DNA from: Blastocatellia bacterium UBA7656
GTDB lineage: Bacteria; Acidobacteriota; Blastocatellia; UBA7656
Direction of reading: 5' to 3'
NCBI GenBank assembly: GCA_002483445.1
Contig: DLHY01000150.1
Location: 1 to 41,650, forward strand
Length of the DNA stretch: 41,650 bases
In this document: one piece after another, positions 8,106 through 16,470 of the stretch
How positions within the stretch are numbered: the first letter of the stretch is position 1
How the letters are laid out: each line of letters begins with the position of its first letter
Notes under the pieces: generated by a model
What the model was told of the DNA's origin: nothing
Seen by the model: only the letters and a program-made list of their open reading frames with translations
Databases searched by the model: none
Position numbers and translations under genes: made by a program

Positions 8106-8558
8106 TCAATAAAGCGCAGGCGGCTCGACGCCCGCAAGCCGGAGGTAAGTGAACAACTGCCCGCGATGATGGATTTCATGCTCGATCAGTCCGCGAAGCA
8201 AAACTATGCGCCGCATCTCGCGCCCGAACGCCTGGATTTTTTCATTCAACTGATCGAGTGTGAGTTTTGACACTTCTTCGACAAGCTCCGAGTGCTGGCT
8301 GTCGAACGTGCTTACGATATCGGCGACTGTCGCGCCTGCGAGATCGAGTTTGACTCTCTGCATCGCGCCTGAAAGCGCCGAACGCACGATGGCGGCCTCG
8401 GATTCAGGTATGTGAGTGACCAGTTCGCGCAGGGTGAACATTTTTTCACCGGGCTTCCAGTCCAGCTTATCGTCGGGCGCGGCGGCAAGCACGCGGGCCG
8501 TCTGTTTGTGAATACGATTCCAGTCTCGGACGAGGCTTTCGGTTTCCGGGCAACTCAT
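8106..8558 (-). CDS. DinB-fold protein
   Basis: This 150-residue four-helix DinB/YfiT-type protein shows the pattern LDWKPGEKMFTLRELVTHIPESE and the late L-I-E-H-E-I-H-H-R-G-Q-L-F-T-Y-L-R-L-A-G-V. The spaced histidines are the expected metal ligands. Relatives include thiol-dependent S-transferases and damage-induced proteins. GAGGAGG precedes the ATG. It heads the unit that continues into the ATL and thioesterase genes, and the DinB/ATL pairing suggests a damage or alkylation response, which is an inference. Its promoter region holds the double-hairpin element at 8579-8656. Confidence 0.8.
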   Translation of the reverse strand: MSCPETESLVRDWNRIHKQTARVLAAAPDDKLDWKPGEKMFTLRELVTHIPESEAAIVRSALSGAMQRVKLDLAGATVADIVSTFDSQHSELVEEVSKLTLDQLNEKIQAFGREMRRIVLLRGLIEHEIHHRGQLFTYLRLAGVEPPALY

Positions 8559-8578
8559 CTTTTCCTCCTCAAAATAAT

Positions 8579-8656
8579 GTACAGTAGGCTGCCAGCCTGC
8601 TGCTTCCTCAAATGTTCATGCTCTCAGGATATCAACAGGCTGGCAGCCTGTTGTAC
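8579..8656. repeat. double-hairpin element (AGGCTGNCAGCCT type)
   Basis: Two short hairpins, AGGCT-GCC-AGCCT (8586-8598) and CAACAGGCTG/CAGCCTGTTG (8633-8653), face each other. The outer 24 bases of each side are themselves inverted copies, beginning GTAC and ending GTAC. The layout resembles a tiny MITE with terminal inverted repeats. Related elements are at 25392-25499 and 35711-35727. Confidence 0.75.
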
Positions 8657-9290
8657 CTGACGACTCCTCAACATTAAATTTCAGACCGTCATTATGCGAT
8701 GGCAGGAGGAGGGTCGCAACCACAGGCGCGGTTTTCATCACTCAAAGTGCTACTTTTTTTGTCATCCGTGTAGCAACAAAATGTGTCTCCAAGAGAAATG
8801 GAGTGATGTGTGTCGGATGAATTTCCAACAAAGCAGGCGTGCTGTCACTGCTTTAGGGGATTGCAGAAAAAGCAATCTAACACAATTTGTCAACGTGGGC
8901 TAACGTAAATTGTTAGCTACGGGATGAATGACAGGGGTCAATACTGAAAGTGATTTCTCAACTGCCGTGGGCTAACTGAAACCTGAAAAGCTGAAAGAGA
9001 ATTCATAGACCGAACAGTAAGTCTGATGGCACGCACATTGCTAAATCCAGACGTGGTTCTAGCAGTTCGACAGTTTTGAAAAGAAAGAAACCTCTTCTGC
9101 TCAGAGCAACTGCGGGATGCAGAACTAAATGCGGAGAATGGAAGGGAGGATGGGGGCCCTGCCTTCCATTTGACGCAACCTCCAGGCCCAAGAGCCTCGG
9201 AGGCGCTGAGAGAAGCGACAGACAAGACGACACAAAATAAGTTTCTGATGTACAGGCATAAGGGGGCATGGCTTTACATCAGAACTTAAA
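8657..9290 (+). other. long non-coding region with a chain of predicted hairpins, possible ncRNA
   Basis: No coding frame here has a ribosome site or recognisable product. In its right half three helices follow one another: TTCTGC/GCAGAA (9095-9100 with 9119-9124), AATGGAAGG/CCTTCCATT (9137-9145 with 9162-9170), and a 13-bp helix with one bulge (9239-9252 with 9275-9287). A strong intrinsic terminator comes directly after. That order suggests a stable plus-strand RNA ending near 9325. I could not match it to RNase P, tmRNA, SRP or 6S RNA by their conserved boxes. The left half (8657-8900) shows nothing I can interpret. Confidence 0.4.
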
Positions 9291-9293
9291 CGG

Positions 9294-9328
9294 GCCGCTG
9301 ATCAAAAGATCAGCGGCTTTATTTTTTT
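9294..9328 (+). terminator. strong intrinsic terminator
   Basis: GCCGCTGATC pairs with GATCAGCGGC around AAAA, followed by TTTATTTTTTT. It lies upstream of the glnA promoter and downstream of a region without an identified gene. Confidence 0.9.
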
Positions 9329-9393
9329 GCGCTATCGATTGTCACGACCGCTGAAACTTCCTGCTCATCAATCCACAAAAAATTCGCCATTGC

Positions 9394-9422
9394 TTGACAC
9401 CCCCCGACGCGGGATTTATTCT
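9394..9422 (+). promoter_or_regulatory. sigma-70-type promoter of glnA
   Basis: TTGACA (9394-9399), a 17-base spacer and TATTCT (9417-9422) lie 58 bases before the glnA start. It is the best promoter match in this region and is placed after the upstream terminator. Confidence 0.7.
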
Positions 9423-9479
9423 CAACCATCAGTGACCCGCGATCCACTGTCAAAAACCTGGAGGAAGGAAAAACACAGT

Positions 9480-10886
9480 ATGCCCAAAAGAGTTCTCAGC
9501 TTTGCCAATGAGCAACAGGTGAAGTTCGTCGATCTTCGATTCACAGACCTGCCCGGCGCGTGGCATCACGTCACCGTTCCCATAAATCAATTCGGCGAAG
9601 ATACGTTTGAATCAGGCATTGGATTCGACGCATCGAGTTTGAGAGGATGGGCCTCGATCAACGAATCAGATATGCTGTTGATACCCGATCCGAAACGGTT
9701 CTGGATCGATCCGTTTTTCGAAGAGCCGACCCTTTGCATTTTCGCCAATGTAGTTGATCCGATGACGGGCCAGGGCTACGGGATGGATCCGCGCTCGGTC
9801 GCCGCCCGCGCCGAAAGCTATCTGAAATTCACCGGAATTGCCGATACCTGTTACTTCGGGCCGGAAGCTGAGTTCTTCATCTTCGACCACGTCTCTTATC
9901 ACAACGAAGTCTACAGCGCCGGGTACAGTTTCGATTCTTCGGAGGGCATCTGGAATTCGGGCCGCGCGGAAAACAATCTCGGCTACAGAGTCCGGCACAA
10001 GGAAGGCTATGTCCCGCTTCCGCCCGTCGATTCGCTTCACGATCTGCGCTCTGATATCGTTCAGAATCTTCAGCAGGTCGGCATAGAGCCTGAGATGCAT
10101 CATCACGAAGTGGCGACGGGCGGGCAGTGCGAAATCGATTTCCGTTTCTCCACGCTGCTCGGAACGGCAGACAATGTTCTGCTCTTCAAATACATCGTCA
10201 AAAACACGGCTTATTATTATGGCAAGGCTGCGACATTTATGCCCAAGCCGCTATTTGGCGACAACGGAAGCGGGATGCACTGTCACCAGAGTTTGTGGAA
10301 GGGAGAAAAACCGCTCTTTGCCGGAGACCGATACGCGGGCATTTCAGAGATGGCTCTTCATTACGCGGGCGGTATACTCAAGCACGCATCTGCGCTTGCA
10401 GCCTTCGCCGCGCCGACTACGAACAGTTATCGCAGACTCGTTCCCGGATACGAAGCTCCGGTCAACCTGGCCTACTCGCGCCGCAATCGCTCGGCAGCCA
10501 TACGCATTCCTATGTATTCGCAATCGGCTGCGGCCAAGCGGCTTGAGATTCGTTTCCCCGATCCCTCGTGCAATCCGTATCTGACATTCGCGGCCATGCT
10601 GATGGCCGGACTCGACGGCATACAGAATCAGATCGATCCGGGCGAGCCTCTTGATAAAGATATCTACGATCTGTCGCCCGAAGAGTTGAAGAACGTGCCG
10701 ACTCTTCCCGGCACGCTTGATCGCGCGCTTGAGGCTCTGGAAGCCGATCATGAGTTCCTGCTCAAAGGCGACGTATTCACCGAAGAGCTAATCGAGCGAT
10801 GGATAAGCTATAAGCGGCAGAAGGAAATCGATCCGGTTCGTATGCGTCCGACGCCTCTGGAATTCCAGATGTACTTCGATGCCTGA
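9480..10886 (+). CDS. glnA: type I glutamine synthetase
   Basis: A 468-residue GSI enzyme that makes glutamine from glutamate, ammonia and ATP in the cytoplasm. Visible family segments: GIGFDASSLRGWASINESDM, the metal site FGPEAEFFIFD, NGSGMHCHQSLWK, the glutamate/ATP loop RRLVPGYEAPVNLAYSRRN and NRSAAIRIP. Tyr396 in D-I-Y-D-L-S-P-E-E aligns with the adenylylated Tyr of the GSI-beta class, so covalent control by an adenylyltransferase is likely. The ATG at 9480 is preceded by GGAGGAAGG. It has its own promoter and appears monocistronic. No glnB, amtB or glnD gene is next to it. Confidence 0.97.
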   Translation: MPKRVLSFANEQQVKFVDLRFTDLPGAWHHVTVPINQFGEDTFESGIGFDASSLRGWASINESDMLLIPDPKRFWIDPFFEEPTLCIFANVVDPMTGQGYGMDPRSVAARAESYLKFTGIADTCYFGPEAEFFIFDHVSYHNEVYSAGYSFDSSEGIWNSGRAENNLGYRVRHKEGYVPLPPVDSLHDLRSDIVQNLQQVGIEPEMHHHEVATGGQCEIDFRFSTLLGTADNVLLFKYIVKNTAYYYGKAATFMPKPLFGDNGSGMHCHQSLWKGEKPLFAGDRYAGISEMALHYAGGILKHASALAAFAAPTTNSYRRLVPGYEAPVNLAYSRRNRSAAIRIPMYSQSAAAKRLEIRFPDPSCNPYLTFAAMLMAGLDGIQNQIDPGEPLDKDIYDLSPEELKNVPTLPGTLDRALEALEADHEFLLKGDVFTEELIERWISYKRQKEIDPVRMRPTPLEFQMYFDA

Positions 10887-10912
10887 TCGCGAACGTTTTA
10901 ATATTCAACGTC

Positions 10913-10940
10913 GAGTCGCCGGAATAATTCGGCGACTCGT
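10913..10940 (+). terminator. hairpin after glnA
   Basis: CGAGTCGCCG pairs with CGGCGACTCG around an 8-base loop, 27 bases after the glnA stop. No T-run follows, so termination would be imperfect or need another factor. Confidence 0.5.
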
Positions 10941-11039
10941 GCGCTCTCACCTGCTTCTCGCCATTCGCAGAAAACTGATTGCGGTCGAAATGATGTGAGG
11001 TAAAATGAGCTCACGCTGATGAGATGGGTCGGAGTTCCT

Positions 11040-11549
11040 ATGCGATACAAAACCATTGCGGCGGTGGCTCTTCTGCTTCTGATGACCTCGGCTGCTGCTG
11101 CTCAGGATAAAAAGCCTGACGCTCAGTTGAAGCGCATCGCCGTAAACAGCATCGACTGGTGGAATCAGACCGCAGATGCCGTGGTGACGGTCGAGATAAC
11201 GAATCCCGCAATCGCGATGCGCGTCAAAGATGTCGGCTATCATCTCCGTCTCAACGGCGCGCAGGTGGCCGAAGGAAAACTCGACAGAGAAATTCACCTC
11301 GCCGCCGCTTCGACGACCGATGTCGATCTGCCGGTCACTGTCAACCTGCGCGCGCTGCCCGCCGCCGTCTGGAATATCATCACTGGCGGACTCTCGCTGC
11401 ATTATGAGGTCGAAGCGGAGTATGCTCTTTCAGTCTTAGGGATCAACACCGAGAGGATGAAAACCGCATTCAGAGGCGACGTGCCTGTGATGAAAGCTCT
11501 CTCCTCGCTTTCAGAAAAAATCAAAGAGAAAGTTGTCAGCAAACCCTGA
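11040..11549 (+). CDS. exported LEA14-like (WHy-domain) protein
   Basis: A 169-residue protein with a clear Sec signal peptide (YKTIAAVALLLLMTSAAAAQ). One LEA type-2/WHy domain follows: IDWWNQTADAVVTVEITNP, VKDVGYHLRLNGAQVAEGKL, and STTDVDLPVTVNL. The fold is a fibronectin-like sandwich found in desiccation and stress proteins, and in bacteria it is usually periplasmic. GGAG lies 5 bases before the ATG at 11040, while an upstream ATG at 11019 lacks one. The stop overlaps the GTG region of the next gene without a gap, so the two are co-transcribed. Confidence 0.75.
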   Translation: MRYKTIAAVALLLLMTSAAAAQDKKPDAQLKRIAVNSIDWWNQTADAVVTVEITNPAIAMRVKDVGYHLRLNGAQVAEGKLDREIHLAAASTTDVDLPVTVNLRALPAAVWNIITGGLSLHYEVEAEYALSVLGINTERMKTAFRGDVPVMKALSSLSEKIKEKVVSKP

Positions 11550-12059
11550 GTGAACGATTCAAGAGAAATCTCCGGCCTTCTCCTCGCAAAAATCGACGAG
11601 CAGATAGAGCGATTGCTTCATCTGCTTGCGCTCGTCGAGGAAGACAAACTCGACTGGCAACCTGAAGAGAATTCTTTCAAGATGTCGGAACTGCTCGGCC
11701 ATCTGCTCGAATGCCTCGCAGGACTGTGCGCCGTGCTTCAGAAAACTCACCCTGATCGATTGGCGCACTTCGAGCGACTGCGCGAGATGAAAGTCAATCA
11801 CCGCTGCGGCATCGAAGAAGCGAGGCTTCGGATTCGCGACTACGAGCGTTCGATTCAGGAAGGGTTTTCAATTCTGACGGACAGCGATCTCACTCGTCGC
11901 ATTCCGACTGTTTTCGTCCCGGAAGGCGAAGCCGTGTTGACACTGCTGCTCGGAAACCTTGAGCATATCGTCAATCACAAGCACCAGCTTTTTTTCTATC
12001 TGAAACTGCTCGGCGCGAGCGTAGAGACGCGGGACATTTATCATTTTCGCGGCGAGTGA
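11550..12059 (+). CDS. DinB-fold protein (second copy type)
   Basis: A 169-residue DinB-like four-helix protein beginning with GTG immediately after the TGA of the LEA14-like gene. Motifs are LDWQPEENSFKMSELLGHLLECLAG and NLEHIVNHKHQLFFYLKLLG, in which the spaced histidines are the likely metal site. It is only distantly similar to the DinB-fold protein at 8106-8558, though the two share the L-D-W-x-P-x-E pattern. The last 19 bases overlap the convergent hisI gene. The enzymatic role is unknown; damage-inducible or bacillithiol-type transferases are the known relatives. Confidence 0.8.
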   Translation: MNDSREISGLLLAKIDEQIERLLHLLALVEEDKLDWQPEENSFKMSELLGHLLECLAGLCAVLQKTHPDRLAHFERLREMKVNHRCGIEEARLRIRDYERSIQEGFSILTDSDLTRRIPTVFVPEGEAVLTLLLGNLEHIVNHKHQLFFYLKLLGASVETRDIYHFRGE

Positions 12060-12379
12060 AGGAGGCGGAAAAAGCATGTCTGCTCTCCGGTATGACAGGC
12101 AGGGCCGCGAGGCTCGACTTTCACAAGAAGAGTGTCGCCGTCGCAATCGATCTCGATTGACGTGACGCGTTGAGTGTTGCCCGAGATCTCGCCCTTGTGC
12201 CAGAGCGCGCGACGCGAACGACTCCAGAACCAAGTCTCGCCCGTCTCAACGGTCTTCGCCAGAGACTCGGCGTTCATAAAGGCAACCATCAACACCTCGC
12301 CCGTCCGAGAGTCCTGCACAACAGCGGGAACAAGGCTCTGCTCATCGTATTTCACTTCGTTGATGATTGAATCGGTCAT
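12041..12379 (-). CDS. hisI: phosphoribosyl-AMP cyclohydrolase
   Basis: A 112-residue stand-alone cyclohydrolase, step 3 of histidine biosynthesis. The family signatures VLMVAFMNAESLAKT, TWFWSRSRRALWHKGEISG and R-G-P-A-C-H-T-G-E-Q-T-C-F are present, including the zinc cysteines. It is not fused to the HisE pyrophosphohydrolase domain. It starts 7 bases after the hisF stop and is the last gene of hisA-hisF-hisI. The end overlaps the convergent DinB-like gene by 19 bases. Confidence 0.95.
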   Translation of the reverse strand: MTDSIINEVKYDEQSLVPAVVQDSRTGEVLMVAFMNAESLAKTVETGETWFWSRSRRALWHKGEISGNTQRVTSIEIDCDGDTLLVKVEPRGPACHTGEQTCFFRLLHSPRK

Positions 12380-12386
12380 TTGTCGC

Positions 12387-13241
12387 TCATCTCATCGGCA
12401 ATCCGCGAGCGCGCAGATAATTTTTCGCTTCCTGAATCGTAAACTCGCCGAAGTGAAAGATTGACGCTGCAAGAACGGCTGAAGCTTTTCCTTCGCTCAA
12501 ACCTTCATACAGATGATCGAGCTTGCCCGCGCCGCCTGACGCTATGACAGGAATCGAGACGGCTTCCGAGACTGCTCGCGTAAGCTCAAGATCATAACCA
12601 TCGCGCGTGCCGTCCGAGTCCATGCTCGTGAGCAGTATTTCGCCTGCTCCCATCTCTTCCGCACGCCGCGCCCACTCGATCACATCGAGACCCGCTGGCC
12701 TCCGCCCGCCGTGCGTGTAGACCTCCCATGTGGCAGGTGACAGGTGACAGGGAACAGGGGACAGGGAGAATGGTAGAGAGTTTGATTTGGCACCGGAGCC
12801 AATATCCTCTCCGCCCGTAACCTGTTCCCTGTTCCCTGTCACCTTCCTGGCATCGATTGCAACGACGACGGCTTGAGAGCCTAAAGCCTTCGCGCCTTCG
12901 GTTATTAGCTCAGGATTTTTGATCGCAGCCGTGTTGATCGATACTTTGTCCGCGCCCGATGCGATTATTTCGCGCATGTCTTCCGCAGTTCGAATGCCGC
13001 CGCCTACGGTGAAAGGTATGAAAACCGTGTCGGCCACTCGCCGCACCATATCACGAACGATATCGCGGCTGTCGGACGATGCAGTGATGTCGAGAAATAC
13101 AAGTTCGTCCGCGCCTTCGCTATCGTATCGTCGGGCCTGCTCCACAGGGTCGCCTGCATCGATGAGATCGAGGAAGCGAATCCCTTTGACCACACGACCG
13201 CGATCAACATCAAGACATGGGATGATTCTTTTCGCCAGCAT
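12387..13241 (-). CDS. hisF: imidazole glycerol phosphate synthase cyclase subunit with in-frame repeat insertion
   Basis: HisF forms the imidazole ring from PRFAR and ammonia. The barrel is complete, with the catalytic pair Asp11 (IPCLDVDRGRVVKG) and Asp130 (VVVAIDAR), the phosphate loops TVGGGIRT and IASGGAGK, and the C-terminal HFGEFTIQEAKNYLRARG. The protein is 284 residues against about 250-255 for the family. The excess is one block, about residues 133-170, between A-I-D-A-R and T-W-E-V-Y-T-H-G-G, low in complexity and encoded exactly by a heptamer hairpin element. The insertion lies in the loop after strand 5, on the catalytic face and three residues from Asp130. The frame is open and no key residue is lost, so the enzyme may be active. 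It overlaps hisA by 32 bases. No hisH is seen nearby. Confidence 0.95.
   Translation of the reverse strand: MLAKRIIPCLDVDRGRVVKGIRFLDLIDAGDPVEQARRYDSEGADELVFLDITASSDSRDIVRDMVRRVADTVFIPFTVGGGIRTAEDMREIIASGADKVSINTAAIKNPELITEGAKALGSQAVVVAIDARKVTGNREQVTGGEDIGSGAKSNSLPFSLSPVPCHLSPATWEVYTHGGRRPAGLDVIEWARRAEEMGAGEILLTSMDSDGTRDGYDLELTRAVSEAVSIPVIASGGAGKLDHLYEGLSEGKASAVLAASIFHFGEFTIQEAKNYLRARGLPMR
12731..12850. repeat. heptamer (GGTGACA/GGGAACA) hairpin element inside hisF
   Basis: AGGTGACAGGGAACAGGG (12742-12759) is perfectly complementary to 12827-12844. Units run GGTGACA, GGTGACA, GGGAACA, GGGGACA. The 67-base loop contains a second small palindrome, TTGGC-ACCGGA-GCCAA (12787-12802). The element is about 114 bp, a multiple of three, and is free of stops in the hisF frame. 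Confidence 0.9.
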
Positions 13242-13971
13242 TTTTATTCGTTATGCGTATAGCTTCTTCAAGCGTGAAGCGATTTTCATAAAGCGCCTTG
13301 CCCACAATTATCGAATCGACGCCGTCGCCTTCAAGTTCGCACAATCGCTCTATGTCATCAAGCGAAGAGACGCCGCCCGATGCTGTCACCCGCGCGCCTG
13401 ATGTCAAAGCCATCTGCCGCGTCATCTCGAAATTCGGCCCCGCGAGCCGCCCGTCTCTCGCTATGTCCGTGTAAATGATCCGCTGCACTCCTAAGCTGGC
13501 GACTCGTTTCGCAAGATCGAGCGCGTCTATTTCTGTCGCTTCAGTCCATCCTCGCGTCGCCACACTGGAGCCGCGAGCGTCGATTCCTACGATGATCTGT
13601 TCGCCGAACTGATCGACTGCTCTGGCGAGCAATTCAGGCTGCTCGGCTGCCAACGTTCCGATGATGACGAAACGCGCGCCGACCTGTTCTATCAGAGATT
13701 GTATATCTTCGAGCGAGCGAAGGCCGCCGCCGACTTCTACGGGCATGTTTATCTCTTCGATTATTCTGCGGATGATTTTTTGATTCTCGCTCGCCGCTCC
13801 GAGGAATGCTCCATCGAGATCGACTATGTGCAGGAGTTGCGCGCCTGCTCGCTCGTAGCTGCGCGCCACTTCCACAGGATCGCGGTCATAAACTTTTGCC
13901 GACTGTTCGCGCCCCTCAACGAGACGGACGCACAAGCCGCCCTTCAAATCTATAGCAGGTATGATTTGCAT
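13210..13971 (-). CDS. hisA: ProFAR isomerase
   Basis: A 253-residue isomerase for step 4 of histidine biosynthesis. It begins M-Q-I-I-P-A-I-D-L-K-G-G with catalytic Asp8. The second catalytic Asp is in IIVGIDARG (Asp131), with phosphate-binding loops VEVGGGLRS and VTASGGVSS. The start at 13971 fits the family N-terminus exactly; an upstream extension to 14205 would read through a repeat and the acylase gene end, and is rejected. No clear ribosome site is seen. It is first of hisA-hisF-hisI and overlaps hisF by 32 bases. Confidence 0.95.
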   Translation of the reverse strand: MQIIPAIDLKGGLCVRLVEGREQSAKVYDRDPVEVARSYERAGAQLLHIVDLDGAFLGAASENQKIIRRIIEEINMPVEVGGGLRSLEDIQSLIEQVGARFVIIGTLAAEQPELLARAVDQFGEQIIVGIDARGSSVATRGWTEATEIDALDLAKRVASLGVQRIIYTDIARDGRLAGPNFEMTRQMALTSGARVTASGGVSSLDDIERLCELEGDGVDSIIVGKALYENRFTLEEAIRITNKNAGEKNHPMS

Positions 13972-14027
13972 TTGCGTTGCAAGATTGTAGAAGCTCGTGA
14001 ATGCGTCCACAGCGAAAGGGTTATTAA

Positions 14028-14063
14028 CCGCAGAGACGCAGAGGCGCAGAAGTTGCGCAGAGA
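14028..14063. repeat. octamer-like CGCAGAG array
   Basis: CGCAGAGA, CGCAGAGG, CGCAGAAG and GCGCAGAG stand nearly in tandem between the acylase gene and hisA, next to TTATTAACCG. The array is not palindromic. It resembles dispersed CGCAGAG arrays known from many bacterial genomes. Confidence 0.6.
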
Positions 14064-14123
14064 AGAGACTCCGCGCAACCAACAAGCCCTGTGTTTTTTC
14101 TCTTCCCGGTTCATTCGGATGGC

Positions 14124-16385
14124 TCACGCAGCTTTGCGATTTTGTTTCTGGCCGGGGCGATAGCTTGTTTTGCTGTTCGCCTTGATCTCCGGCAGAGTGA
14201 ACCACGAAGGCTTGAACTGCTTTTTCGCATAAGCCTCGGATTGATCCAGATGATGAGGCGATGCCGGATCACTGCTCAGTCCGAAGACCAGAATCGAGCG
14301 AGCCTCGACCTTCGGCCCGAACTCGACTACGCTCACGAATGAATGGCCCGCCACTCCGTAGCGGCGCTTCTGACCTTTTTCGGGCCGCGCGTAGAAATTG
14401 AAAACTATTCCGAGCCAACCGGGTGCGCCCGCGACCGCGAAGCTTTGCTTCGCATCGCTGAAAGGTTCCTCTCCGCCCGTGTGTCCGCGCTGCAAGCGAT
14501 TGATCTCGCCCCACGCAACGCGCCACGTTCCGAAACTCTTTTCAAGATCAAGTAGGACTTCTTCCATAGCTCGAATCACCATCGGAGCTTGCGTGTTGCG
14601 CTCGCGGACGAAGCGTTGAATCTTCTCGAATCCAAGCGCGTAAAGCGTCATCGCTACGGAATCCGTGGCGCTGACAAAATTCCACGCTTTGAGTTCGGCT
14701 ATCGCGGGCGCGAGTTTTTCCGCGCGCGCCGCGTCCGTCTGTTTGAGCTTTTCCCATTCGGCTATGACCTGCGGCACCTGCGTCTCAGCTTCGATAACGG
14801 TCGTGTCGAAACCGGCACGCGCCCATTCATCGAACGAGAATTTATCTTTAGTCGCCAGAATCCGCCGCGAAATTCTCGCCCGCGCGTTGTCCTGCTCTCT
14901 GACCATGTATTCGGGGAAACTCTCTTTCGCCGGGTTGCCTTCCGAGGTTGTTGTGAAAGGGGTCTGATTGCAGTTTTGAACGAATCCGGTTTTGGGATTC
15001 GTCACTTGCGGAAGCTCTTCGAACGAGTGAAAGCCCTGCCATTCAGTTTCAGGGTTGCTGCCATCGACGGGCTTCGTCCAGTCGAATTTCGTAGACCTCT
15101 TTGGAACCGCGCCGTTGTAGACATAAAAAATATTTCCGTCGCGGTCGGCATAAACGGCATTGAACATAGGCACTGCGGTTCGCGACATCGCTGCTTTGAA
15201 TTCCGTAAAGTTGTGCGACTTGCCCATCTCGTACCACTCTTCGATCATCCCGCCTTCTTCGAGCCGCGAGAGTTTCACCGCCAAAGGCTTCCCTTCTCTG
15301 ATAGAAACTATCGGGCCGTGATGAGTCTTGCGGAATTTGAAAGTCTTCGCCTGCGTGCCTTTATCAGTTTTGATCTTTATCGCTTCAGTCCATTCCGTAG
15401 CCTTGCGATAACCGTCGCCGTAGCGATACGAGAGCGGGTCTTTCGGATCGTCGAATTTTTCGGCGTAGACATCGGCTATGTCGGGATCGTTTACGGTGTG
15501 GCTCCATCCAAGAAATTCGTTGTGTCCGAGGGTCGGAAAGCCTGAGCCGAAGAATGACGCGCCCGCGATGTTCCATCCTTCATCGCTGTGAAGATGGCCT
15601 TCGTACCACTGGCCGGGGCCGAAGAAGGGCTGATGCGGATTGATGAATAAAAGCGGACGACCCGACGCGCTCTTTTGCGCCGAGACAGCCCACATATTCG
15701 AACCGATCATTGGCTCAGGCTGCCAGTCCTCGTTTTCTTCTGCGCTTGCTTGAGAAATTTTCTGCGATCCGCCAGCCGCATCGCCTCCGACTTCGGTGAC
15801 TGCGGTTTTTATTTCATCCTGTCTCAGTCCGGACTTGCCGAATATGAAGAGTTGATAAAGCGTGAAGCGTCCGAAAGCATAAACCATCCACGGCTCGAAT
15901 CGGGTTATGAGTCGCGGTTTGGTCTGCGGATTGGTAGCGAGAAAATAATTGAGTCCGTCGGCCACTGAATCGGCAAGCGCGCGGATGCGGGGCTTTGTGC
16001 GTTGATATTCAGCCTTCGCCAGTTTCGTAATCTCCAGCGCGCGATTGAGCATATCGCCAGCCAGCGCGCTTTCGCCGTGAACTTCCGAGCCGCGACCGAG
16101 CGCGCGAATATAGCTGTCTTCGATCTGCCAGAAGTTGTCTTCCGCCTGCGCATAAATGTATCCGAAAACGCAACTCGCGTCCGTAGGCCCATAGATATGA
16201 GGCACGCCGTAGGAATCGCGATAGATAGTCACACGCTGGGCAATGCGTTCGAGTCGCGGATCAGCCGCGAGTGCCGGGACGACCGGCAGACAAGTTGCGA
16301 TCAAAGCGAGCGCAACGGTGGCAAGCAGCATTGAGCGGATTTGTTGTTTGATTGATCGAAGAACATTCACACGGCGCGCATTCAT
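14124..16385 (-). CDS. penicillin-acylase family Ntn-hydrolase (S45)
   Basis: A 753-residue exported precursor. The signal peptide (MLLATVALALIATCLPVVPALA) is followed by the alpha chain with VTIYRDSYGVPHIYGPTDASCVFGYIYAQAEDNFWQ. The autocleavage site is G-S-N-M-W with Ser229 as the N-terminal nucleophile of the beta chain. Beta-chain segments include NPHQPFFGPGQWYEGHLHS, LGWSHTVNDPD and VYNGAVPKR. Relatives cleave amides such as penicillins, cephalosporins or acyl-homoserine lactones in the periplasm. The ATG at 16385 follows GGGGGAG by 5 bases. It is 85 bases downstream of the beta-lactamase-like gene in the same direction. The substrate is not predictable; quorum-signal or amide scavenging is a guess. 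Confidence 0.9.
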   Translation of the reverse strand: MNARRVNVLRSIKQQIRSMLLATVALALIATCLPVVPALAADPRLERIAQRVTIYRDSYGVPHIYGPTDASCVFGYIYAQAEDNFWQIEDSYIRALGRGSEVHGESALAGDMLNRALEITKLAKAEYQRTKPRIRALADSVADGLNYFLATNPQTKPRLITRFEPWMVYAFGRFTLYQLFIFGKSGLRQDEIKTAVTEVGGDAAGGSQKISQASAEENEDWQPEPMIGSNMWAVSAQKSASGRPLLFINPHQPFFGPGQWYEGHLHSDEGWNIAGASFFGSGFPTLGHNEFLGWSHTVNDPDIADVYAEKFDDPKDPLSYRYGDGYRKATEWTEAIKIKTDKGTQAKTFKFRKTHHGPIVSIREGKPLAVKLSRLEEGGMIEEWYEMGKSHNFTEFKAAMSRTAVPMFNAVYADRDGNIFYVYNGAVPKRSTKFDWTKPVDGSNPETEWQGFHSFEELPQVTNPKTGFVQNCNQTPFTTTSEGNPAKESFPEYMVREQDNARARISRRILATKDKFSFDEWARAGFDTTVIEAETQVPQVIAEWEKLKQTDAARAEKLAPAIAELKAWNFVSATDSVAMTLYALGFEKIQRFVRERNTQAPMVIRAMEEVLLDLEKSFGTWRVAWGEINRLQRGHTGGEEPFSDAKQSFAVAGAPGWLGIVFNFYARPEKGQKRRYGVAGHSFVSVVEFGPKVEARSILVFGLSSDPASPHHLDQSEAYAKKQFKPSWFTLPEIKANSKTSYRPGQKQNRKAA

Positions 16386-16470
16386 ATTGGCTCCCCCTTT
16401 GGTGATCGAGAAATTCATCTGTGATTTGCGCGCATTTTATAACCTCCGTCAGCGATGCGCAAGCAGGGGG

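Noticed and set aside
8412..8903. Plus-strand frames opposite the DinB-like gene and in the following gap
   Set aside because: One is a shadow of the DinB-like gene; the other is rich in Cys/Arg with no ribosome site or family pattern.
8900..9328. RNase P RNA, tmRNA, SRP RNA or 6S RNA
   Set aside because: None of the conserved boxes of these RNAs could be found by eye, so the region is left as an unassigned possible RNA.
14583..15545. Long plus-strand frame of 318 codons inside the penicillin acylase gene
   Set aside because: It is antisense to a complete, motif-rich acylase; the composition (Arg/Phe-rich) is that of a shadow frame.
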